Shown here: piece by piece, positions 1-14,329 of the stretch
Layout of the letters: each line of letters opens with the position of its first letter
Position numbering within the stretch: position 1 is the first letter of the stretch
Origin: Numida meleagris
Taxonomy: Eukaryota > Chordata > Aves > Galliformes > Numididae
DNA length: 64,000 nt
Assembly (NCBI RefSeq): GCF_002078875.1
Contig: NC_034415.1
Span: forward strand, 16,589,331 to 16,653,330
Direction of reading: 5' to 3'
Notes under the pieces: generated by a model
Seen by the model: the letters and a program-made list of their open reading frames with translations, nothing else
What the model was told of the DNA's origin: nothing
The model's database searches: none
Position numbers and translations under genes: made by a program

Positions 1-1898
<1,898 letters not shown>

Positions 1899-1981
1899 CT
1901 GAACCTTCCGATTCTTCTTAGATGTGAGAACATTTCACCACCAGGAACATACTCCATTACCATGTATAAATTAGAATTGTC
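1899..1981 (-). CDS. PRKACB: PRKACB exon 5 (hinge region)
   Basis: This 83 bp exon starts in phase 0, ends in phase 2 and encodes residues 113-139 plus two bases of Ser140. The order is D-N-S-N-L-Y-M-V-M-E-Y-V-P-G-G-E-M-F-S-H-L-R-R-I-G-R-F. It contains the gatekeeper Met121 (mature 120), the hinge E-Y-V, and Glu128 (mature 127), which binds the basic P-3 residue of substrates and the ribose. The acceptor CCTTAG is at 1982 upward, and the donor AG|GTAAGAG is at 1898. Confidence 0.97.
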
Positions 1982-2763
<782 letters not shown>

Positions 2764-5700
2764 CTAGTAGAGAAAGAAAAAACATCTCCAGTCTATGACA
2801 TTTTATAATTGTCGATACATTTTTCAGTGTAACGTAGTCACTTGAAAATAAACACAGATCTTTATAGATAGCCAAAAACCTAACAGATTACTGGTACAGT
2901 AAAAGTAATGAGAGAGGAATGAGAAGTATAACCATTCTAAAGTGTAACACTTGTGTAATACGGTCTGCAGATAACTCAAGAAACAGTAGTTCCTACTACC
3001 TGCTGAGTATAATAATCTGCAAAGAAAATGTCTTTTTACATTTTCATAAGAATTCCTTGTTCTTGTAACAGAGATGCTTCTGCAGCAAGACAACTCAAAA
3101 ATCTAACAATTCTGGCTTAGCTAAGAAAGGCAGGAAATTGCATCATATATTTAATTATGAATTCTGTTACAGGTTAAGAGGAGTAAATGACTTACTTTAC
3201 AGAGTTCACACATTAGTGAGGAGAAAACTATGGAAAACATACATTCAGCGTTTCCATTCTTATGAACAGTTACTTCAGTGATATTTCAATGAATTCTGCT
3301 TTTCTGCTTCATACCAAACTGCTTGGTGACAGAACTAAAAAATTAAATGCTACCTTCTTGAAATACACTACAGCATTAAGCTACCAGCAAGGCAGCGAAC
3401 GGTAGATTGCTGATCACTGTTCTTCTCAGGAATTTGTTTCCTGATGTTAAGCCCCATTTTACTTAATCCATATTACCTAATTTATCTGTATCTTATTTTG
3501 AGAATGACATGATTCCCAAGTAAAGTCACATTTTTTTCTACATTGGAAACACAAAGAAAATGTACAAAGCTGATGAAAACAATCCTGGTTTCACATTTGG
3601 AAAGCAAATGTAACTACTATAAATAACAGATAAGCATGGTACTCCAGCCCTGACAAAAACTGTTTAAATTTAACTATCCTTTAAATGAAAAAAGTAGTAT
3701 AAAAAAAGGCTTTTTCTCTTTTAAAGAAATGTCATACAAAAGAAATTGTGAATTAAAAGTATTAAATCCCTCTTCAATCACAGACTTTTATAGACCAAAT
3801 CAAAAATTTGCACTGAGGTGTACGAACAAGCTACAGCAGGAAAAAACAAGCACTATGAATCAGCTCATTCGTGGGAAGTGTCCCCTTCATCCCTGAAAAG
3901 CTATGGTACTGGAATTGTTTTGGCCACCAAAAACAGCAAGTTAAGGTTACAGTTTGATACTGCAAAGCATTCATCTTCTAGACAAGATTTAACCATCCTT
4001 TCTGCAGCTTCTGCAGTTGAAATACTGGAGGGTGATGGCAGCAATACCACAGGCCAAGAATGCTGCTTACCACTTCATGCTGTCAAACTGGAGCCTCAGC
4101 TAACACAGCTTTGCTCACACTTAATTCTGGCTAAAGGCATGTCCAACGGCACCTTCTAGATCAATATATTCACACCGGCAGAAGGTTATCCTATAACTTG
4201 CTTGGGTCTGAGCTTTTGTTAACAGCGCTTACTTTCCAAAACCAATTGTGTAATGAAACTATGCATTATTATGAGGCCTGCTCTGAACGTGATGCCTCCT
4301 ATTTTGTTATGTGAAGTCAGAGGTGGATGTTGGTGGGATGGCAGTAGAGGCTAAACCTTCCCACCAGTATCCCATTACATGCTGTTGCTGTGTGACAGAT
4401 GGCAGCAGAGGGACAGTCTGACAGAATGGTATCTGACATGGAGGCACATATGAAGCAAAGGAGTATCAATGAACTCCTCCATGTGAAAAAAATGGTGCCC
4501 ATTTACATTCATCAATGCTTGCTGAACGTTTATGGAAACCAAACAGAGGATTTGAGCACAGTGAGGTGGTGGTGGGTGGTGCATTTCAGCAAAGGTGACA
4601 GTGAAGTGGGTCACCTCCACTGCTGCAGATCTTTGTGAGCACAGCATGCAGGCTCTTGTTCATTGCTGGCAAAAATGCACAGCTAACACTGGTGACATTA
4701 TTGAAAAACGGTATTTTGTAGCTGAGTATTTCCTCTGTCTTATAGTGTTTTTGTGCTCTTTGTATCTGTTGTTATTTCCATGGAAATAAATAGGAGGCAT
4801 TACTTTCAGTGACCTTTGTATATTACATCCCTGCTAGGTCAAGGCAGAAAAATAAGAGTAACAACCCTACATACAAAATTACTGGCTACTTCAGTATATA
4901 CTATCTTTATTTTTTTTTCCTATCCTTACGAACAAGACATAAGTTTGGTAAAAAAAAAAAAAAAAAGTCACCAAATTGGCCATCCATCCTGCTCAATATC
5001 TTCCTTTAAGATATTTCTGAGCAGATCTGTCTTTTGTGATGAAAGACTCAAATTCTCTAGAGAAACTTACTGAAACTGGCAGAAATTTCCAAAAGGAAAT
5101 ACAACTGTGTATTTGATAAAGAAATGACTGACAGGAAACCACCACCAAGGAATAGTTCTTGCAATTAAAAAGACAAAGCAAACCCTTTCCTCAAGTGACT
5201 GAGCTCCTAGCGATTTTCCTTGTTAGTAAAACAGCAGCTGGACTTCCATGTAGTCTCCTATGGCAACAGAGGGCAGCAATGCAGCCACCCCTGGAACAGG
5301 AAGCAAGAAGAGTGATTTTAGGCTCTATGCCTAAAAATCCCAAGGGCAAGCTATCTGGGCTAGAGAGGCAATGTTTTCACATGCCACACTTCGTTAACAT
5401 GCCTTGGGAATCAGAAGAGAGTGGAACACTGCAATAAGGCTTCTTTGCAAGAGGGCTCCCTAGTTCTAAAGGAGCAGGACAACACTAAGTGAGAAGAGCT
5501 TCCCTTGGGACCGACAGCTCTGTATGGCCGCACAGTGCCAACACAGCAAGTGGCACCATGGGGCCAGACGCTGACACCAAGGCTTGCACACAGGGGCCAT
5601 GCAAATGTCTACGGTTTGGTCCCAGCCCAAGCACTGGAAGAAAATTGACCTAATAACTGGCTCATGTACTTCACCGTGGAACACTTCAGCCTTCTCCCAG

Positions 5701-6401
5701 CAGACAAAAATCCACCTAGCTTTCTAATGGAGAACCGATATAACTAGTTGCAAATATCTTTAAGCCTGTGAATGTTTTACGGTAAATTCACCACAATCAT
5801 TAAAAATGTGATTTTTTTTTTTGCCAGATAATTTTATAGTTACAGCTTTCCAATTTATCTTAGTCTGAGTTGGAAGTGAAGAGTTTAACCATTATTATTA
5901 TTATTACTTCTTAAATCTTCAGACTATTTTTACGGCAGTTTTCTGAAGAAGTCAGATAACCAGCTCTCCCCACAGGCACAGGATGCTCATACCCATCACA
6001 CCCTGTTTTACAGGGAGACTTCCTGCAGAATTTCATCAGCCATACTAAGAGAATGAAGTGCTGAAACGGTCTTGGCTGCCTTTCAGTTGTACTGTGTTGG
6101 GAAGTCTTTTTAATTTAAATGGATATTTTCTGCCTTAAAAAAAATAAATGTTAGAAAACAGTTATAGGAGAATGCTAAAGTTGAAAGAAAAAAAGAGCTC
6201 TCTCAAGTAAAAAAACGCCAGAATTCATGCTATAAAGTTTACTTTACTAAGCCTTATAAAGGAGTCTTTATTAAATTACACATTAAGGTTCAAATTTGTG
6301 CAACTGTGTAAATAAGAGATTTTCAGTTCAGTCACAGTTACCAGATTTTGTCTACATCAAACCCTTCTGAACCACAAAAATGCACTAAAAATTGCACCAA
6401 C
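2764..6401 (-). other. PRKACB intron 3
   Basis: A 3.6 kb intron between exons 3 and 4. It carries one nearly complete mariner-type element at 4272-4818, an A-run at 4951-4966 and an (ATT)n run at 5891-5906. The plus-strand open frame at 3818-4159 starts at a GTG and resembles no family I know. Confidence 0.85.
4272..4818 (+). mobile_element. Galluhop-like mariner element, internally deleted copy 1
   Basis: This is a roughly 547 bp element flanked by TA. Its ends are inverted repeats around GATGCCTCCTATTTT on the left and AATAGGAGGCATTACTTTCA on the right. The plus strand keeps an N-terminal transposase frame starting MAAEGQSDRM at 4399. It continues through L-L-N-V-Y-G-N-Q-T-E-D-L-S-T-V-R, the helix-turn-helix pattern of mariner transposases, then runs off-frame. 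The catalytic DDD domain is absent, so the copy is non-autonomous. From memory, chicken Galluhop has a short derivative of about this size. Confidence 0.85.
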
Positions 6402-6530
6402 CTTCTGTTTGTCCAGTATCTTCATGGCATAATACTGTTCTGTGGCTTTATGCTTCACCATCATAACTCTCCCAAATGATCCTGTTCCAAGAGTTTTTTG
6501 CCTCTCAAAATCATCTAGGCCAGCAGTATT
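6402..6530 (-). CDS. PRKACB: PRKACB exon 3 (glycine-rich loop and catalytic Lys)
   Basis: This 129 bp exon in phase 0 encodes residues 37-79. It starts [10 protein letters not shown] and contains the nucleotide-binding loop G-T-G-S-F-G at residues 51-56. The ATP-anchoring Lys73 (mature Lys72) is in A-M-K, and the exon ends D-K-Q-K. The A-T-E-Q-Y-Y stretch before A-M-K is the beta-type sequence; alpha has E-T-G-N-H-Y. There is Met where mammalian C subunits have Leu in R-V-M-L-V-K-H. The acceptor is at 6531-6532 and the donor AAG|GTTGG at 6401. Confidence 0.97.
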
Positions 6531-7433
6531 CTATGTGCACAAGGATATAATGATATTATTTCCAATCTAATATCCAGAGGCAACAAAATATATACAACTT
6601 AGTGTTGTTTTATGTTGTCATGCCTATCGAATTTTAGTAAGACATTTTACATTTTACATTGCACTCATTAAAACAAAAATAAAAAGACTTAACTGAATTG
6701 TATCAACATTTCTATGAATTGTCTATGCAGATGATAAATGCTTAGTAAGAAGAAGAATTTAGCAGTAAGTTGATCACAAATTTAAGGCACAGATATACAA
6801 ACCCCCAATGCTCCATGAAGCAGAAAATTAAAGCAAAATCCTAGAACAAAACTACATGTGTATTGTCTGGAAAACATATAACTGACAAAACTTCCTCAGC
6901 TATTCATTACCAAAGCATTTCAAACACCGCTTCAATAAAATATCACCACCCTTTCCACTCTCCCCATCCCTCCCCTCCACAAAAAAGCCCACTCCCCTCA
7001 CAGTTTAACTTTGAAAAGATTATTCTCTCAAGCTCCTTTGCCTGCACACAATTCTCATGCAGTATATTCTTTCTTAATAACATAAGAAAATAACAGCAAG
7101 GTAAATTACAGATTCTCCAATGGTTACTGCTACAAAGAGTCAGGTAAAATATGACCATAGATTTTGAGTTTTGTCATGCTGACGGTCAACATAATTCACT
7201 GCAAGAGAAAGCAGTTGCTCAGTATGACCATTTCATTAGTTCAGTCTAGAGAAGACTCGAGAGTCTTTCCTGATGAACTTCAGTGAAAAAATTGACATTC
7301 AATATGGAAACTCTTTTGAAAAATGCATTAAACTTATTTCAGTGTTCTCTGCTGCTCATTACACTGATAACACACAGCACATTAAGAAAAAATGTAATAG
7401 AGAAAAATTATTGAATTCTTAAATGATTGATAC
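6531..7433 (-). other. PRKACB intron 2
   Basis: A 903 bp intron between exons 2 and 3. It has a C-rich plus-strand stretch near 6950-7000, whose minus-strand copy is purine-rich. Nothing else is recognisable. Confidence 0.88.
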
Positions 7434-7495
7434 CTGAGGAGGGCTTTCCCATTTTCTTAAAAAGTCTTCTTTGGCTTTGGCTAGGAACTCTTTCA
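7434..7495 (-). CDS. PRKACB: PRKACB exon 2 (A-helix)
   Basis: This 62 bp exon has its acceptor TTTTCAG at 7496-7498 and its donor CAG|GTA at 7433. It supplies the last two bases of Val16 (or of the Met in Cbeta2), then [20 protein letters not shown], residues 17-36 of Cbeta1. This is the amphipathic A-helix that packs on the kinase core, including the conserved Trp31 (mature Trp30). Length and phase match the known PKA exon 2. It is the common exon to which all alternative first exons splice. Confidence 0.97.
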
Positions 7496-8794
7496 CTGAA
7501 AACACACACAAAAATAACATTTTTATTAATGTAAGTCATCATGGACATGATAGAGATGCTCTGTTAACAAAATATATGAACTTCATTATCAATTCCACTC
7601 TTCAATACTTGAGGTACTATTTTCTATCTTGTATGAAGGTGAGCACCAATGTCTCAGACTCCTACAATTATCTACAGGTGACCTCTAAGCTTCCTGGAGT
7701 AACCACATTATTCCACACACATTACTTAAACTACACTAGCTCTAATAGCTCAAAATGCTGTATAAGCAAGCAGGCTTTAAGGTGATGCAAAACTTTCTTA
7801 ATTTGACTGGGGAAAAAACATGAACACCTGGTGTATAAATAGCCATTCCACAAAGATAATTAAAAAAATAATTTTTTTTTCTTTTCTTTTAGCTTACTGA
7901 GTATGTCAGTCTCATTGCTTCCTCTCCACCCCCATCACCTTTAAACAAAGGCTGTTTGCAAGCTCCAGTACCAAAAGCACAGCATTACTGCAAGCAAAGA
8001 CAAAGCACAGGGCTACAACAACACTGCACATTAGATGTGCCCACAGTCAGAGAGTCAGTATTCTTAATTTTGCATTGAGATTCAAGAAATGAATAATTGC
8101 AAAATTCTAGATGGCCATTTAAAATGTGCACCAACCTATTTTGTTCAGATAATCTTTCACTTGTATTTTTTGAATATCAATTATCAGCCAGATCAAAGTA
8201 GATTATTTAACGCATAGTCATAAACAAGAGGCATTTCAGACATTGCCATGATTCTGAAAAAGTCACAGAATTTAGAAGAAAACATCACACTGGCTTTGTG
8301 TTTTCTGAGTCACTTCACATAATAAACTTTAAACTTACGCAAAAGTAGAATAGGATAACATTTTATGTCAAAGGAATTACATTAAATTGGCATTTAAACT
8401 GACTGTGAGTTAAATGCATTTTAGCAGAGAGCCAATAAAATGTTTGGCAGTTATCCCAAGTGGGGAAAATATCTTCATTGTTTTGAAAGTTTTTGGGCTA
8501 CACGTTTAATGACTTCTAAAGATTTGCATTTGAAAAAAGGAAAGGATTTCCTATGACATGAAATTCTCAACACAAAAAGGGAATCTAGCAATGTGAAAGT
8601 TCATGTCTAACGATCCCTCCTTCCACTACAAGAACTGAGATGACTACTGATTAGACTGATGACTACCTGTATTTTTTTTTTAAACACAAATTGATGCCAG
8701 TGTAATATGACTGTTATTTTTTTCTTAATGACAATAAAAAAAATTAAGATGATCACTACAATTACCAAAGAGCCAAGCCATCAGACTTGTGTGC

Positions 8795-8898
8795 CTTCAA
8801 AGTTTTAGAGACACGGTTTAGTGGGCATGGTGGTGATGCATTGACAGTTGGACTAGACAATCTTAGTGGTCTTTTCAAACCTTAATAATTCTGTTTCT
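8795..8898 (+). repeat. CR1 LINE 3' tail
   Basis: The plus strand shows the CR1 3' UTR signature: GACACGGTTTAGTGGGCATGG, GTTGGACTAGACAATCTTAG and GGTCTTTTCAAACCTTAATA in order. It ends in AATTCTGTTTCT, a decayed ATTCTATG repeat. It is only about 100 bp, heavily 5'-truncated. Confidence 0.87.
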
Positions 8899-11898
8899 AA
8901 GCAGCTGTAGATAATGAACATTAACTTTGTTTAACAATACAAAGCATAGACAAAACATGAAGTTTTAATTTGTTCGTGTTATTATGGTATAGCATGTTTT
9001 AAATAACCCTTGCAAAATTTCCATTAAGAAATACTTATCTTTCCATATAAAGAAATACTTTGTTTCCACATTTCTTGCACTGAAATATAATTTTCAGTAT
9101 TCATAAAAATATACATTTTATATGACATTTTCATGTAATAGTCTCCATCTCAGTTCTTCTTATGGAAAAAAGAATGTTTATGAAAAAAATTGTAATCCAG
9201 CTGGAAATATTCTAACTGTGGATTCATGGGAAAGAGTCCTAGTTTATAGAAAACTCAGGAAGCCACAAGCTCTCCTTCAATACAGAACATTTAACTTACT
9301 CTACTCACATTCCTTTCTCATAAAATGGCACTGAACATGTGTTTACAAAAGAAAGCTACCTAATGGCACTAATTTATTCTCCAAGCCCTCATCTTTTAAG
9401 AGAAAATCAAATTTTTCCTGGCTTTCATGTTCAGAGGTCACCTGGGTTCCTACACCATATTGAAATTTAGGAGGTGATTTCCAAAGTAATTTAGGCAACT
9501 TAAATGCACACACTTAGTCACCTTTAAAAATGGATAGATACTTTTAAAAAATGAATCTTGATCATGAAACAGAACCTCTTGCTATAGAACTCACTTTATT
9601 TCTACCTTTCTAGTGACAAATCAAAGTTTATGTTAACTAGTTATGGTTTCTAGCAGCCATTGGTATTATTTTGATGGTGCAAACAAACGTTTATTAAATG
9701 ATGACTTTGAAGTTTTCCTCAAGTGCACATTTTTAGCCACTTCACATTGCCACAATGTGACCCTCTAACCCCTCCCCCCTATTTTTACCATCTTGAAATT
9801 GTTCCCAGCATCTGACTTTGGGCACTAATGAAAGAATGAGCATACCAAAGGTCTCTATAGGTCCCCAAAGGGTTTGCAGGAACATTCACCCACACAGATG
9901 AGATGATGAAGAGAGGAAAGAAAGAGAAAAAAAATGTTTTATGCATTTCCACAACAAACACATCAAAAACACAAATACATTCCACCCTTTCCCCTCCCCA
10001 TTCAGGGCCGGACCCTGCAATAAACCAGCCCTTTCCCACACAGACAGAATGACTCATGCTACACCACAGAACATTTGAGCAAAGATTAACAAATGAAAAA
10101 AAAAAAAAAGAAAGAAAAGAAAAACAACACACCAAAGGCAGATAAATTCAGTATGAAAAAAAGATGATGCATCACAGAAATAAGCATAGCTTACAGAACT
10201 TCAGGAGATCAAGCTGGCATCTTTAATAATTAACCTATTCCAAGACATACACACATCCAAGGAACTGTTGCTAATAAAAGTGTATCTATCTTCATCACAG
10301 CATGCTGGATCACTATAAAACCTGGAATCGGGTGATCTTCCCACTACTTAGCACTTCGCTCCAAAAGACGGCATGTGTGAATTGCACACCATGTGGTGGG
10401 CAGCACAGAAATGGAAAACAGTCTCCAAAAAAATTCACAACTGCATTTTAATCCCATTACCCAACAGCAGCAACAAAACCATTTGAGAAGCCTGAACTAC
10501 ACAGATGAAGTTAACGTACCCAAAGTGCAATGTGTACTTGAATTCTCTGCAGTAGCTGTACAAATACGATTTAATTTTATGAGATAGGCACAAGAGAGCC
10601 ATGGATATGGCCAAAAATTCTGGGAGCATCAGTTAGGAACCAGCTGGAAGCAGACAGGCTGCACAAGGCCTGGTGAGAACAAGCAGGCCCTGCTGACCTT
10701 GCTCTCATTGGCAGTCCCAGCCCTTAGCAGAAGCAAGTTTCATGCTAGGCAAACACCCAAAGTCACAGTAGGAAATCAGGGGAGATTCAGAAAAACATAG
10801 CTAAGAAATGGAGTAGTGACCAAGAAGTGAAGACTGAAAGGTTTTTTTATAAAACTGAAAGACAGTTTTATAACTTCTGCCTGCTCCAGTTAAAAATCTG
10901 GTCAGAATCCTACAGGTACACCCAGGGTGAATTTTATACCAAGGATTATATATGCTGTCACTTGTGAATTGCAGATGATGTTGAGAATAAGCCTGTGGAC
11001 AACTGTACTCATAACAAAGGAACAGTGGTGATAAGTGGGAAAGCCCACTACAGGGAAGCAGAGAGCAGGACAGAAATACATCAAGTTCAGAATAAAACAT
11101 AGCCACTTTCATACGCAGTACCAGACAATGACAGTTACCAGTTAGTTTTTAACTGTCTGCAGTCATAATGAATGCAAGAGCTTCCTGTTCAAATAAGCTT
11201 TGTTTTCAAGTGACAAAAACCATCTGGTCCCAATGGGATGAAAACGTGCTTGTTCAGAGTGCCACAGGGAAACCCACAGATGGCTCCTTTGCTTCAGAGA
11301 GGCCACTGCTCCTCACCTGCTCTCTGCCAGGAACCACCTGTGTGCTTAAAACTTCAGCTCAAGATCCAGAGGTTCCCAGGTAATACTAGCATACAATGAG
11401 GTATTTAAAAACAAGCAAACAAACAAAATCAAACCAATACTATAAAACAAAACCAAAAATAAACTCCCCCAAAACAAAGAAATGGATACTCCCACACTCC
11501 AGCTCTCTAAACTAGAGGAGATGTGGAAAACAGATTTTTTTTTTAAACAGTATATTAACACAGCACATAATATTTTTGTTTAATTATTTTATGCATGAAC
11601 TTTTGTATGAAAAGTTAGCAAGGTTAAAAAGAAATGACAAAGGGCAGATGCATATTATAAAGCGTACTCAGGCCTGAAACAGTTTAAAAGCAAATGAATC
11701 CTAGGAAAGTTCCTGAAAAACTTTAGCAGTCTGGGATGTATCAGCTGCAGGGGTGCAATTAGGGCAGAAAGGGAAGGGGTCACAGATGGAGAAATCCTGA
11801 AGAGTTAACATGAATTACTTTGCCTTTCTCTCACCTCCCACATGCACTGTATTTGTTATTCCCAAGCCCATCTCACACAGTAGACAGCAAGCCGGAAC

Positions 11899-11931
11899 TT
11901 TTTTTTTTTTTTTGGGGGGGGGGGGGGGGGG
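11899..11931. repeat. T15-G18 homopolymer pair
   Basis: Fifteen T followed directly by eighteen G, then A-G-G-A-A-G. On the minus strand this reads C18-A15. Such tracts are prone to slippage and to assembly length error. Confidence 0.95.
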
Positions 11932-14257
11932 AGGAAGAAAGTATTTGGACAGGATTCATGGCAAAAAAAAAGCAAGAACTGATTAAGACTAAACACTGGG
12001 CACCACTGCAAACCCTCATATGCTGTGCTAAATGCCAGTCTCTGCTTGGTATTTAAAATGCCCTTTATCAAAATACAATTCAATTTCTGTTCCAAAACTG
12101 TAATATTATCACTTGAAGTCTGGAATTGAACAGGATAGTTAATTAAAGTATCCAAATTTCATTTAATGAAAAAATGAGTAAGTGTGAAGAAATTCTGGTA
12201 AATATGCTTGTATATTTCATTTTTATAAAAACATTGTTTATATCCATAAACATTACTGAGGTGTAAGCAGATGTCTCCGTGGACCTTGTGGTTATGACAC
12301 TGTATTTCAGAAAGAACTAGGAAGCATTAGAGTCAAGAGTTTCAAGTCCCTCTCTTACACCATTAACCTGTTGTCTTAAATTTTTTTTGTACCTTTCAGC
12401 AGCAAGGCTTGTAACAAGATATTTTTACTTAGGTAGTTCTTCAAAAATGGACATAACTATGTATTAAAAATTATGCATTTGAAGTATCCAGTTCACATTT
12501 CAGTAACTAGAACACACTTCAGAACAGAAGCTAAAGCTGTATCACTAAAACAAACCATCAACAAAACAAAAGGCTTAGTTTCTCACAAGGTGAAAAGGAT
12601 GGGGAAAGAAAGTCCAATGCAACATTAAGGCTGCAACATGGGGCTACAGTAATTCCCTTCATAACACTGCGGTGCAATACACTTACTGGCTCTGTTGTGA
12701 TCATTCCGCCTTGTTTCTGCTCTAAGAGTTACAAGGTCACTACGGCTAGATGAATCAACTCTCATCTCATCTATCAACTTTTTGACTTGAAGAGTAAGGT
12801 TTTGATCTTATATTTCGGTTTTTTAAATTTTAATTATCATTAAAACTGATGGTGCAAAGCAAACTAGTAAATTAACAATGGCAATAGATAGATTTCCTTC
12901 AATTTTATATACATGGAACATCTCTGAAATACAAGAACTAAAAGTTCTTAGGAAGTCAAGGATCAATAGAACTATTAACTTCATAAAAGTTTGCTATTAA
13001 AATGAAAGTACAATTAATCTAACTGCACACTGTAAACACTTCGAGGGAATACTAGGAAGGAGTGGTAAAAAGTGGAGAACAAAAGAGCAAGGAAAAGTGA
13101 TGTAGAAAAAGGAAGAGGAACAGAATAAACAGTAAATTAATAGCAACTGCAGCTGCAGCGACTGAAGACCAGGAAAACACTGGAATCTGATTTTGGAGGA
13201 GTGCATTCAGGAATTACCATTACGGCATATTGTAAATTGACAGATAAGAAGGATAATTTGCATTTTAAAACGTAAAATATGGTACACAGGCAAAATTTTA
13301 TTTTATTATTTTGAAGTCTTGAGCTAGACAGCATTTTGTCAGTCTTATAAAAGAAAATTAATCCAATTTTTTTTTGTCCCCACTCAGGGCTACAGGCTAC
13401 AATTTTAAGCAATAAATTAAACAAAGCTGAATTCTTACTGTTCATCTCTTGACTTGGCTGGCTTGAAGGCAACAGCCCGTACAAGAGATGTGACAGATTT
13501 AGGCAAACCAAAGGGCTTGATTTTCAGCTATCCAAAATGATGCCTATCTTTGTTGAATTCTGAGCGGATGAAACTCTACTGCATGCAACTGCCACAGACT
13601 GACTTTCTTCCTTCTTCTTCTATTTTTATTAGAGGGGGGGAAAAAAAAGAATCTTATTTCCAAATGTCAAATAATTTTCAGTCTTTTCCCCTTTCTCATC
13701 ATTTTAAATCATAATGTACTGGTCCAAGCAGAGGCAGCAAACTCTGCTAATGTCAGAAGAACAATGCAACAGAAGACAATCCAAGGAGGCAGGATCAAAT
13801 CCAGCTAAAACTGAATCACTTAAAACATGAATCCCTGATGTATTGCTTAAAAGTGTGTAATGTAACTCAGTAAACTCATTCAGTCAAAACCACAACTGAA
13901 TCTTGAACTTGCCCTGCTCAGCAGAATTGTACAGGTCTATCTACTCAGAATAAATCATTTTCTAAAAAAAGAAAATACTGTTGAGAAGAAAAAACACCTT
14001 CTTAATCTAAAAAAGAATTCAGAACCAAACCGCATTAAAGTTTACAACTGAACAAACTCCTCCCTGAAGACACACATAGATAATGCTGCATTTTCCAGAT
14101 ATACCAAAGCCTCTCATCCTCTCTGCCAAAACCAACCACAAAAAACCCATTAACCAAGCTAGGATTTATTAGTCAAATCCTAAGTTGTTAATTATATGCA
14201 AGATCTCAACACAGAGGAGCAGAATAGCTTCAGCTGAACATCAAAGGATGGGGCGAC

Positions 14258-14329
14258 CTAAAATATCTTTGGCAGATCTCTGCTAAATGCGAGGTGCATC
14301 CCATCCCTTTGGATCTTTTGGTCCTTCAT
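14258..14329 (-). other. Small open frame (23 codons) with optimal Kozak context
   Basis: On the minus strand GCCGCCATGA opens a 23-residue frame beginning M-K-D-Q-K-I-Q-R-D-G-M and ending P-K-I-F, stop at 14258-14260. The initiation context is nearly ideal, but no promoter or splice evidence links it to a transcript other than the PRKACB pre-mRNA. It may be coincidence inside an old repeat; I do not recognise it. Confidence 0.15.

Noticed and set aside
3818..4159. 113-codon plus-strand frame in intron 3
   Set aside because: It starts at GTG, has no recognisable domain, is antisense to PRKACB and lies in ordinary intron.
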